Shown here one piece after another: positions 5,951-11,363 of a stretch of DNA of 11,363 nt (position 1 is its first letter; every line of letters starts with the position of its first letter). The stretch covers positions 1 to 11,363 of the forward strand of contig JBIOZI010000184.1 in assembly GCA_044871085.1 (NCBI GenBank). The letters run 5' to 3'. The DNA is from CADEED01 sp044871085. GTDB taxonomy: Bacteria > Pseudomonadota > Gammaproteobacteria > Steroidobacterales > Steroidobacteraceae. A model generated the notes under the pieces. The model was not told where the DNA came from, ran no database searches, and saw nothing but the letters and a program-made list of their open reading frames with translations. A program made the position numbers and the translations under genes.

Positions 5951-8392
5951 TCAGAACTGCACCCGCAGCGTCAGCCCGTAGGTGCGCGGCGCGCCCAGAT
6001 ACGCGTTGAGCGTGCCGGTCTGCAGCGTCGCGTCGAACACCACCTGGTAGTACTCCTCGTCCGTGAGGTTCTGCGCCCAGGCATCCAGCATCCACTTCTT
6101 GTCCTGCGCGCCGATGCCGAACCGCGCGTTCACCAGCGTGAGCGCGTCCTGTAGTTTGGCCGGGTTGAGGTCCGAGCCGGTGTTGTACTCCGAGGTGTAC
6201 TTCGCCCCGACGTTCGCGCGCCACAGCAGCGAGCTGCCGAGGTTGTGCTCGTAGGTCGTGGACAGCGACCCCGACCACCGCGGCGCGAACGACATCTGCG
6301 CGTTGGGCAGGCGGAACAGCGCCGCGAACGGCGGCGTGAAGTCCCCGTACTCGGTCTGCGCGTAGGTGACGCCGGCGTTGAACACCAGCCCGTCCATCGG
6401 CGCCACGTCGAAGTCGAGGTCGACGCCGCGCGAGGTGACTTCCGGAATCGACACGACCACGAAGCTGATGCCCGTGAAGGTGTTGAGCTGGAAGTCCTCG
6501 AACTTCTGGTAGAAGAGCGAGGTGTTGAGCCGGAACATGCGGCCCGCCGACGCGAACTTGGTGCCGAGCTCGTACGAGTCGACGATCTCGGGCGCGAAAC
6601 TCGTGTCCGCGTCGAAGGCGAACAGCGGCACACCCGTCGTGGTGGTCGGCGTGCGCTCGCGGTCCAGGTTGAAGCCGCTGGCCTTGTAGCCGCGGGTGAA
6701 CGACAGGTAGCTCATGAGCTGATCGTTGAAATCGAAAGCCAGCTTCGCGGTGCCGCTGGATTCGCTCTCGTCGATGCTCTGCGACGTGGCCATGCCGTTG
6801 TAGATGGGATCCGCGAACGTGGCGCAGCCGAAGTTGAACCAGCCCGGTATCGCGGTGGGCGGCAGCGCGCCGGCAATGATCGCGTAGCGTGCGCGCGAGG
6901 CCGCGCAGCCCGCGCCGCCGTCGGTGTTGGAATACGCGGAGTCGAGATCCTTCTGCTCGTTCGTGTACCGCAGGCCGAGGGTGCCGTGCAGGCGCTCGGT
7001 GAAGTGGAAGGTGTTGTTCGTGAACACCGCGAACGAATCGGAGCTCTGCTCGAATGCGTCCTGGTAGCCCGCGCCGGTCGGGTACGCCGTCTGCGCCGGG
7101 CGGCCGGTGAGCACGTTGACCAGCGTCGGCGCCATGCCCGCGGACAGCACGAGGCTGTAATAGGTCTCGAAATCCGCGCCGAAGCGCAGGTTCTGGCGGG
7201 CGTCGAGATCCTCGGCGGCATAGAAGGCGCCGACCATCCATTCGAGCTTGCCGCTCTCGCCCGAGAAACGCAGCTCTTCGGAGAGTTGCTTGAACTCGTT
7301 GCCGTTGAAGTTCGAATCGCGCCACAGCACGTCGCCGGTGCTGTAGTCGGCGTCCTGGCCGATGACGGTCTCGAAATTGCGCCACGCGGTGATCGACGTG
7401 AGCCTGCCGAACGACAGGTCGAAGTTGAGCTCCGCCGATACGCCCATGTCGCGGATCTGCTGCCCGTCCGAACGGTCCGCAAACGCCATGCGGGCGAAGG
7501 GATTCGCGGGCCGCGCCACACCCGAGTCCGCCGAGACGGCGTCCATGAGCGCCGCGGTCGGGCCGTCGTTGATCTGCACGGCTCCGCAGCAGTTCTCGGT
7601 GCGCCGCGCGTAGTCGGCGATGAACAGTGCGCTGGTGCGCTCCGACGGCGTGAACAACAGCTGGCCGCGCGCGGTGACCACGTCGCGGTCGGCATCTTCC
7701 TTGGTCTGGCGCGAGCCGTCGCCCGTGTTCACCTCGTAGAGGCCGTCACGGCGCCGGTGCGCGGCGTAGAACCGGCCGGCGAGCTTGTCGTCGACGATGG
7801 GCCCGTTGATGTACGCGGAGCCTTCGTAACCGCCGAAATTCGTGCCCGTGGCCTCGAAGCCGCCGCTGCCCTCGAAGCTGGGCCGCTTCGAGATGACGTT
7901 GATGACGCCCGCGGAGGTGTTCTTGCCGAACACGGTGCCCTGCGGACCCTTGAGCACCTCGATGCGCTCGAGCTCGCCCAGGTCACCGAAGCCCACGCCG
8001 TTGCGCGGCCGGTAGACGCCGTCGATGACCACACCCACGGAGGATTCGAGGCCGATGTTGTCGCCCACCGTGCCGATGCCGCGGATGCGGGCGGTGGTGG
8101 ATACCTCGCTCGAGGTCGACGTGACGACCAGGCCGGGTGTGAGCAGCGTCAGGTCCTTGATGTCTCGCACACCGGAATCGCGCAGCAACTGCGAGCCGAT
8201 CGCCGTCACCGTGATCGGGACGTCCTGCAGGTTCTGCTCGCGTTTCTGCGCCGTGATGGTGACGGTGGTCAGCAAGCCGTCATCGTCGTCCGAGCCTTGT
8301 TCTGCCGTCTGCGCCAGCGCGCCGGATGCGCAGCACAGGATCGCGACGAGTGCGCCGCGCATGACGCGCCGGCGGATGGAACTGTCGTCCAT
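5951..8392 (-). CDS. TonB-dependent outer-membrane receptor
   Basis: An 813-residue outer-membrane receptor of ordinary family length. A signal peptide covers about 1-27 (basic n-region, hydrophobic AILCCASGALA, cleavage after ALA before Q28). An acidic linker (DDDD, 35-38) and a TonB-box-like TVTITAQKREQ (43-53) follow. The plug spans roughly 55-170, with VPITVTAI, TARIRGIGT and the conserved RIEVLKGPQGTVFGKNTSAG at 143-162. The remainder is a beta-barrel ending in an aromatic-terminated strand (LRVQF). ATG 8392 is chosen because GGGGGA (8399-8404) lies 6 bases upstream; M11 is a weaker alternative. This plug type occurs in sphingomonad and Steroidobacter-like receptors that take up organic compounds as well as siderophores. 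Placed tail-to-tail with the ligase, it may import the cluster substrate. Confidence 0.95.
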   Translation of the reverse strand: MDDSSIRRRVMRGALVAILCCASGALAQTAEQGSDDDDGLLTTVTITAQKREQNLQDVPITVTAIGSQLLRDSGVRDIKDLTLLTPGLVVTSTSSEVSTTARIRGIGTVGDNIGLESSVGVVIDGVYRPRNGVGFGDLGELERIEVLKGPQGTVFGKNTSAGVINVISKRPSFEGSGGFEATGTNFGGYEGSAYINGPIVDDKLAGRFYAAHRRRDGLYEVNTGDGSRQTKEDADRDVVTARGQLLFTPSERTSALFIADYARRTENCCGAVQINDGPTAALMDAVSADSGVARPANPFARMAFADRSDGQQIRDMGVSAELNFDLSFGRLTSITAWRNFETVIGQDADYSTGDVLWRDSNFNGNEFKQLSEELRFSGESGKLEWMVGAFYAAEDLDARQNLRFGADFETYYSLVLSAGMAPTLVNVLTGRPAQTAYPTGAGYQDAFEQSSDSFAVFTNNTFHFTERLHGTLGLRYTNEQKDLDSAYSNTDGGAGCAASRARYAIIAGALPPTAIPGWFNFGCATFADPIYNGMATSQSIDESESSGTAKLAFDFNDQLMSYLSFTRGYKASGFNLDRERTPTTTTGVPLFAFDADTSFAPEIVDSYELGTKFASAGRMFRLNTSLFYQKFEDFQLNTFTGISFVVVSIPEVTSRGVDLDFDVAPMDGLVFNAGVTYAQTEYGDFTPPFAALFRLPNAQMSFAPRWSGSLSTTYEHNLGSSLLWRANVGAKYTSEYNTGSDLNPAKLQDALTLVNARFGIGAQDKKWMLDAWAQNLTDEEYYQVVFDATLQTGTLNAYLGAPRTYGLTLRVQF

Positions 8393-8409
8393 TTGTAATC
8401 CCCCAATTA

Positions 8410-8424
8410 TTTCGTGTAGCGAAA
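8410..8424. promoter_or_regulatory. Palindrome TTTCG-N5-CGAAA in the receptor leader
   Basis: A perfect 5-5-5 inverted repeat (TTTCGTGTAGCGAAA) lies just downstream of the proposed -10 box, at or after the expected transcript start, 18 bases ahead of the start codon. It could be an operator or a small leader hairpin. Confidence 0.35.
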
Positions 8425-8430
8425 CACAGA

Positions 8431-8459
8431 ATTCTTCGATGCATGACAGAGTGCATCAA
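8431..8459 (-). promoter_or_regulatory. Candidate sigma70 promoter for the TonB receptor
   Basis: On the minus strand, TTGATG (8454-8459) and AAGAAT (8431-8436) are separated by 17 bases, each matching the -35 and -10 consensus at 4 of 6 positions. The leader to ATG 8392 would be about 30 bases. A 20-bp palindrome occupies the spacer and part of the -35 box. Confidence 0.4.
8438..8457. promoter_or_regulatory. Candidate operator GATGCA-N8-TGCATC
   Basis: A perfect inverted repeat with 6-base arms (8438-8443 and 8452-8457) and an 8-base spacer. It sits between the proposed -10 and -35 boxes of the receptor gene and overlaps the -35, an ideal place for a repressor. The IclR protein of this window is one possible binder, without direct evidence. 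Confidence 0.4.
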
Positions 8460-8501
8460 CGCACCGGCGACGACAACGACCGGGCGACAAAAAGCGTTTT
8501 G

Positions 8502-8520
8502 GATTCCGCCCTGCGGAATC
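8502..8520. repeat. Perfect hairpin GATTCCGC-CCT-GCGGAATC
   Basis: Two 8-base arms with a 3-base loop form a strong stem. On the minus strand a TTTTT run follows about 7 bases later. It could terminate transcripts from the 8711-9214 gene or be a binding site; it is well upstream of the receptor promoter. Confidence 0.4.
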
Positions 8521-8646
8521 TTGTTAGGAAACGCGGCGGCGCTCCCGGGTGCTAACTATTCGCGGGCGTGCACCGCGGCCGCAGGTACGCGCGGACGGCC
8601 GCGCCGGATGCGGGCGGGCGGTGCGGGGTGGGCAAAGGGGGCTGTC

Positions 8647-8686
8647 GGCGGCGCGGCGGCGCGGCGGCGCGGCGGCGCGGCCGCGC
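8647..8686. repeat. 8-bp tandem repeat (GGCGGCGC)
   Basis: Four exact copies of GGCGGCGC occupy 8647-8678, and a fifth with one change (GGCCGCGC) follows at 8679-8686. The last copies form the perfect palindrome GCGCGGCCGCGC (8675-8686). It lies just past the 3' end of the minus-strand 8711-9214 gene, outside any supported coding region. Confidence 0.85.
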
Positions 8687-8710
8687 GGACCGCCAGGCCG
8701 GCCAGCGCGA

Positions 8711-9214
8711 TCAGCTGTAGGCCGCCACCATGGCGGACATCTCGCGCAGAAAATCTTCCGAGCGCACGTGGCCCGGCTTGGCCGACGCGAACGGCTCACG
8801 GTACCAGGGCCAGGAATACTCGACGCTGCGCTGCGGACGGTCGCCGCGCAACAGGGTGAACTCGCGCGTGTTGAGCTTGCGCCGGATGGTGGTGCCGATC
8901 TGCTCCATGCCGACGCTGTACACCGCGCCGTCGACCACCACGTACAGGCCTTCCTTGTAGTTAGGCTCGGCGGCGAAGCGCTCGCGCGAGGCGGCGAAGT
9001 ACGCCGCGAACACCGGCCCCTTGAGCGACTGGATCTCGGTGCCGACGCCGAGCACGTAGGCGGGGTTGCGCGGCTCGCCCATGGGCTCGACCTCGGCGCG
9101 CGCGGCGTCGATGATCAATGAGTAGTACGCGCGCGGCGCACCGGGATCCGGCTGGAATCCGCAGACGCAGACGCGGCCGGAATCCGGCAGTCGCACGGTG
9201 TCGTTGACGAACAT
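8711..9214 (-). CDS. Hypothetical protein, 167 residues
   Basis: I do not recognise this protein. It is 167 residues, mildly acidic and soluble-looking, with no signal peptide or membrane segment. Visible features are a close cysteine pair near the start (VCVCGF, 15-20), a YYSLIID segment (30-36), a beta-rich stretch ending EGLYVVVDGAVYSVGMEQIG (88-107) and an aromatic run YSWPWYREPF (133-142). The composition looks like a real protein rather than an arginine- or alanine-rich shadow frame. No good ribosome site precedes ATG 9214 (CACCCC directly upstream), but a candidate promoter lies at 9262-9291 and a small palindrome at 9220-9233. Both neighbours are on the same strand. Spacing of more than 300 bases on each side suggests it is transcribed alone. 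Confidence 0.65.
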   Translation of the reverse strand: MFVNDTVRLPDSGRVCVCGFQPDPGAPRAYYSLIIDAARAEVEPMGEPRNPAYVLGVGTEIQSLKGPVFAAYFAASRERFAAEPNYKEGLYVVVDGAVYSVGMEQIGTTIRRKLNTREFTLLRGDRPQRSVEYSWPWYREPFASAKPGHVRSEDFLREMSAMVAAYS

Positions 9215-9219
9215 GGGGT

Positions 9220-9233
9220 GTTAGTACCCTAAC
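9220..9233. promoter_or_regulatory. Palindrome GTTAG-N4-CTAAC before the hypothetical gene
   Basis: Perfect 5-base arms (9220-9224, 9229-9233) with a TACC spacer, starting 6 bases upstream of ATG 9214 and downstream of the candidate promoter. It may be an operator or a leader hairpin affecting start-codon access. Confidence 0.35.
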
Positions 9234-9261
9234 GACCCAGAGTAGTTTTTCGCAAGACGGA

Positions 9262-9291
9262 ATTATTGTCCCGGCAGCGGCAGGGAGACAA
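9262..9291 (-). promoter_or_regulatory. Candidate promoter for the hypothetical gene
   Basis: On the minus strand, TTGTCT (9286-9291, 4 of 6 to -35) and AATAAT (9262-9267, 5 of 6 to -10) are 18 bases apart. The predicted leader is about 40 bases. It is one of few AT-rich spots in the region. Confidence 0.4.
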
Positions 9292-9442
9292 CTGCCCGAA
9301 AGTCACCTTCCCCGCCATGGCGCAGCTCGATCGCCGCCGGGTCCGGGCGATGGCGCCGGCCGGGGCTGGATGCGCAAAACCGGTTCGAAAACGCGCGGTT
9401 GCCCGGACGACCGGCAGACGCGAGGTCTCGGATGCGGTACGG

Positions 9443-9461
9443 CCGGCCGCCGGGCGGCCGG
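9443..9461. terminator. Perfect GC palindrome downstream of the FAD oxidoreductase
   Basis: CCGGCCGCC (9443-9451) and GGCGGCCGG (9453-9461) flank one central base. It lies about 90 bases past the FAD gene stop on the minus strand. The stem is strong but has no T tract, so termination is only possible, not shown. Confidence 0.3.
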
Positions 9462-9552
9462 GCGGAATCCGGCGGCGGGCGGTTTTCGATGTGTCCCCCG
9501 GGTGGGTCGGCCCGCCCTTCGCCCTCCCCTTCGAATGCCGGCCGGTCGCTTG

Positions 9553-10824
9553 CTAGGAGCTCGCCGCGGCAGGAGACCGCTCCGCCACGCCCGGCCGCCC
9601 GAACCCGAAGACATCGTCGAGCGCGTGCCCGCGCCCCTCGACGTGGGCGCGGATGATCTCGCCGGCATGCGCGCTGTACGTGATGCCATTGCCGCCGAAA
9701 CACAGCGCGAATTGCAGCCGCGGATTCGCGCCCGGCACCGGACCGATGAACGGCAACCCGTCCGGGGTGCGCGCGAAGCTTCCGGCCCAGGTATACGCGG
9801 GCGGCGGCAGCGGCTCGCCGAACAGATCCTCGAACTGGGCCGCGATGCGGCGGATCTGGCGCGGCAGGAGCAGATCGCGCGCGCCGGCGTTCTTGAACGG
9901 CAGGTCCGCTCCGCCGACGATGATCCGTCCGTCGCTCGTGCCGCGCACATATAAATAAGGTCGCGCACTCTCCCACATGAGGGGCATCTTCGCCGCGCGC
10001 GTCGGATCGGCCAGCGGCTCGGTCACCAGCGCAAAGGTGTTGTCCACCTCGGCGACATCGGGCGGCGCGAACTTCAGCGATTCATAACCCGCGCAGATCG
10101 CGATGTGACGGGCACTCACCGTGTGGCCGAGATCGGTACGCAGCACCAGCCGGTCGCCCGACTCCTCGATGGCCTCGACGGTGACGCGCTCGAAAATTTC
10201 CACGCCGTGACGAACACATCCGGCGAGCAGCGCGCGGGTGAGGCGCACGGGGTCGAGCTGCGCGCCGAGCGCGGAGAGAATGGCGCCCGGACGCCGGCAG
10301 CCGAAACGCCGCCGCACCTCGTCGGCCTCGAGCCATTCGCAGGCGAGCCCGATGCCGCGCCGCGCCGCCAGCTCGATGCGCAGGGCCGCCACGTCGCGCG
10401 GGGTGGAAGCCAGGTACAGGCTCTCGCGGCGCTCATAGTCCGCGAGCGGCAGCAGCTCGGGAAAGCGCCGCTCCAGCATGGAAAAACTGGCGGCGCAGGC
10501 GCCGTACGCACGCGCGGCGCGCTCCGCGCCCAGCATCTGCGCGAGATCCGAAAGGTGGGTGTCGATTTCATACTGCAGCAGCGCAGTGGTCGCCGCGGTG
10601 CTGCCCCGCGCGGCGCCGATGCAGTCGAGCATCACGACGCGCAGGCCCGTGGACACGAGCGCATCGGCAACCAGCGCGCCGGTAATGCCGGCGCCCACGA
10701 TCGCGATGTCGTAGTCCTTCGATTCCGTGAGCGTGCCGCCCGCGTCGCCGATCCCGTTGCGGAGCATCCAGAACGGCTGCGCCGAGCGGATGGAGTGAGC
10801 GTCATTGCGTCGGAAGGGCCACAT
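9553..10824 (-). CDS. FAD-dependent oxidoreductase (DAO/glycine-oxidase superfamily)
   Basis: A 423-residue flavoenzyme of the D-amino-acid-oxidase superfamily. The dinucleotide-binding motif is DIAIVGAGITGALVADAL (39-56, GAGITG at 44-49), followed by GSTAATTALLQYEID (74-88), which typically covers the isoalloxazine region. The C-terminal FAD-binding part has FARTPDGLPFIGPVPG (350-365) and GGNGITYSAHAGE (377-389). Such enzymes oxidise amines or amino acids with FAD; the substrate cannot be read from sequence. About 38 residues precede the Rossmann motif, longer than in minimal family members. ATG 10824 is used, but GTG 10827 immediately upstream is also possible; GGTGG lies just before both. 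No functional link to the left-hand cluster is visible. A GntR-type palindrome lies 32 bases upstream. Confidence 0.9.
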   Translation of the reverse strand: MWPFRRNDAHSIRSAQPFWMLRNGIGDAGGTLTESKDYDIAIVGAGITGALVADALVSTGLRVVMLDCIGAARGSTAATTALLQYEIDTHLSDLAQMLGAERAARAYGACAASFSMLERRFPELLPLADYERRESLYLASTPRDVAALRIELAARRGIGLACEWLEADEVRRRFGCRRPGAILSALGAQLDPVRLTRALLAGCVRHGVEIFERVTVEAIEESGDRLVLRTDLGHTVSARHIAICAGYESLKFAPPDVAEVDNTFALVTEPLADPTRAAKMPLMWESARPYLYVRGTSDGRIIVGGADLPFKNAGARDLLLPRQIRRIAAQFEDLFGEPLPPPAYTWAGSFARTPDGLPFIGPVPGANPRLQFALCFGGNGITYSAHAGEIIRAHVEGRGHALDDVFGFGRPGVAERSPAAASS

Positions 10825-10855
10825 CACGCCACCGTACAGGCATCGGCACGGCGTG

Positions 10856-10868
10856 CTTGTCAGACAAG
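10856..10868. promoter_or_regulatory. Candidate GntR/FadR-type operator CTTGTC-A-GACAAG
   Basis: A perfect 13-bp palindrome 32 bases upstream of the FAD oxidoreductase start. Its core TTGTCAGACAA (10857-10867) fits the FadR-subfamily GntR consensus TNGTNNNACNA at every fixed position. It also overlaps a -35-like TTGTCT on the minus strand. No GntR regulator is in the window. Confidence 0.4.
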
Positions 10869-10930
10869 GGGTGGCTGCGCGCGGTTACGTCCGCCTCGCG
10901 CCGGCGAAGTCCCGGTCGAGCGCCGACGAT

Positions 10931-10964
10931 CCGGACCGGGCCGCATTGCTGCCGCCCGGTCCGG
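10931..10964 (-). terminator. Strong hairpin after the GlsB-like gene
   Basis: CCGGACCGGGC (10931-10941) pairs perfectly with GCCCGGTCCGG (10954-10964) around a 12-base loop, starting 10 bases past the stop of the small membrane protein gene. There is no clear T tract, so it may be a terminator without U-run or an mRNA 3'-end stabiliser. Confidence 0.5.
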
Positions 10965-10974
10965 GTCTCTCGAT

Positions 10975-11244
10975 CTAGCGCGTCGATCCCCGCCGCAGCA
11001 GGTTGACGATACCGAGCAATATCACCGCGCCGGTGAACGATATGGCCAGGCCACCGAGGCTGAAGTTGCCCTGGTTGATGGTGCTGCCGCCCACGATCGG
11101 GCCCAGCAGCCACCCGCCGAGCAGGGCGCCCACGACGCCGACCACGATGTTCATCAACACGCCCTGCCGCGCATTGGTGCCCATCACGATGCTGGCGAGC
11201 CAGCCGAGGACGCCGCCGATGACGAGCCACATAATGAAAGTCAT
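10975..11244 (-). CDS. GlsB/YeaQ/YmgE family stress-response membrane protein
   Basis: A small hydrophobic protein of 89 residues, the usual length of the transglycosylase-associated (GlsB/YeaQ/YmgE) family. It has three membrane segments at about 3-21, 30-50 and 62-82, rich in Gly. Family-typical patterns are IGGVLGWLASIVMG (9-22) and QGVLMNIVVGVVGALLGG (27-44), and it ends in a basic tail RRGSTR. ATG 11244 is chosen over longer in-frame starts because GGAG lies 8-10 bases upstream and the arginine-rich extension does not look like the family. Members sit in the inner membrane and are often induced by general stress; the biochemical role is unknown. It stands upstream of the FAD gene on the same strand, separated by a 150-base gap with a strong hairpin, so it is probably a separate transcript. 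Confidence 0.92.
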   Translation of the reverse strand: MTFIMWLVIGGVLGWLASIVMGTNARQGVLMNIVVGVVGALLGGWLLGPIVGGSTINQGNFSLGGLAISFTGAVILLGIVNLLRRGSTR

Positions 11245-11363
11245 GATTCCGCTCCGTTGAGACCGGCGGCCGGCGGGGTGCCGACGCGGGCCCGATCGCG
11301 CTGTGCCTCGCAAGCGACATGCCGGAGTCGCGCAATCACGACGTCGATGGCGGCTAAAATCGC
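11245..11363. other. Upstream region of the GlsB-like gene
   Basis: It holds the GGAG ribosome site for the minus-strand gene (about 11252-11255). I see no clear promoter boxes and no supported coding region before the window ends. Confidence 0.4.

Larger units (their letters stand above)
8393..8710. other. Intergenic region upstream of the receptor gene
   Basis: These 318 bases lie between two minus-strand genes. The left part (8393-8460) holds the receptor ribosome site, a candidate promoter and two palindromes. The middle has a perfect hairpin at 8502-8520. The right part is extremely GC-rich and contains an 8-bp tandem repeat. Open frames here show no recognisable protein features and I treat them as shadows. 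Confidence 0.6.
9215..9552. other. Intergenic region between the hypothetical and FAD oxidoreductase genes
   Basis: These 338 bases hold a candidate promoter for the hypothetical gene, a small palindrome at 9220-9233, and a perfect 19-bp palindrome at 9443-9461. A minus-strand frame across it ends in GGEGDFRAVVSLPLPG, faintly like the C-terminus of a sensor kinase ATPase domain. The frame is otherwise unconvincing, so no gene is called. Confidence 0.5.

Noticed and set aside
6245..8398. A 717-residue plus-strand open frame opposite the TonB receptor
   Set aside because: It is arginine-, valine- and alanine-rich with no recognisable domain, and lies fully antisense to a receptor with signal peptide, plug and barrel. 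It is a shadow of GC-rich codon bias.
8521..8533. TTGTTAGGAAACG, 12 of 13 bases like TTGCTAGGAAACG in the inverted-repeat arm
   Set aside because: The likeness does not extend to flanking bases or to GGGGACA, so a second copy of the element is not supported.
11245..11313. Longer start for the GlsB-like protein
   Set aside because: The added residues are Arg/Gly/Pro-rich and absent from the family, while GGAG fits ATG 11244.

Overview
The window is uniformly GC-rich and tightly packed, with strong G/C preference at third codon positions. It looks like a chromosomal segment of a heterotrophic proteobacterium. The large TonB-dependent receptor with the plug style common in sphingomonads and Steroidobacter/Nevskia-like gammaproteobacteria, and a GGGGACA-type inverted repeat of a kind I associate with gammaproteobacteria, point that way. 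The genus cannot be fixed from the sequence.

Left half (1-5894, all + strand): a catabolic cluster. The last codons of an upstream gene overlap an NADP-type short-chain dehydrogenase (60-833). This is followed by an APH-fold phosphotransferase of the ACAD10/11 N-terminal type (841-1911), an acyl-CoA dehydrogenase of the ACAD10/11 C-terminal type (1940-3163), an IclR-family regulator (3173-4015) and an acyl-CoA synthetase (4218-5894). Ligase + SDR + phosphotransferase + ACAD is the enzyme set of the levulinate (lva) route of Pseudomonas putida. There an acid is activated to its CoA ester, a 4-oxo group is reduced, the 4-hydroxy group is phosphorylated, and phosphate is eliminated to give an enoyl-CoA. 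By analogy the cluster probably feeds a 4-hydroxy or 4-oxo acid, or a related substrate, into beta-oxidation under IclR control. The real substrate is unknown.

Between the regulator and the ligase lies a 215-bp element (4015-4229) bounded by perfect 40-bp inverted repeats. Its left edge contains the last base of the IclR stop codon. Its right arm supplies the start codon and first four codons of the ligase. This is the most unusual structure in the window.

Right half (5951-11244, all - strand): a TonB-dependent receptor (5951-8392) converges on the ligase and may import the pathway substrate. Its promoter region holds two palindromes. Next come a GC-rich intergenic stretch with an 8-bp tandem repeat, an unrecognised 167-residue protein (8711-9214), a 338-bp stretch without a convincing gene, a DAO-type FAD-dependent oxidoreductase (9553-10824) with a GntR/FadR-like palindrome upstream, a strong hairpin, and a GlsB/YeaQ/YmgE-type small membrane protein (10975-11244). 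No rRNA, tRNA, CRISPR array or autonomous transposase was seen.
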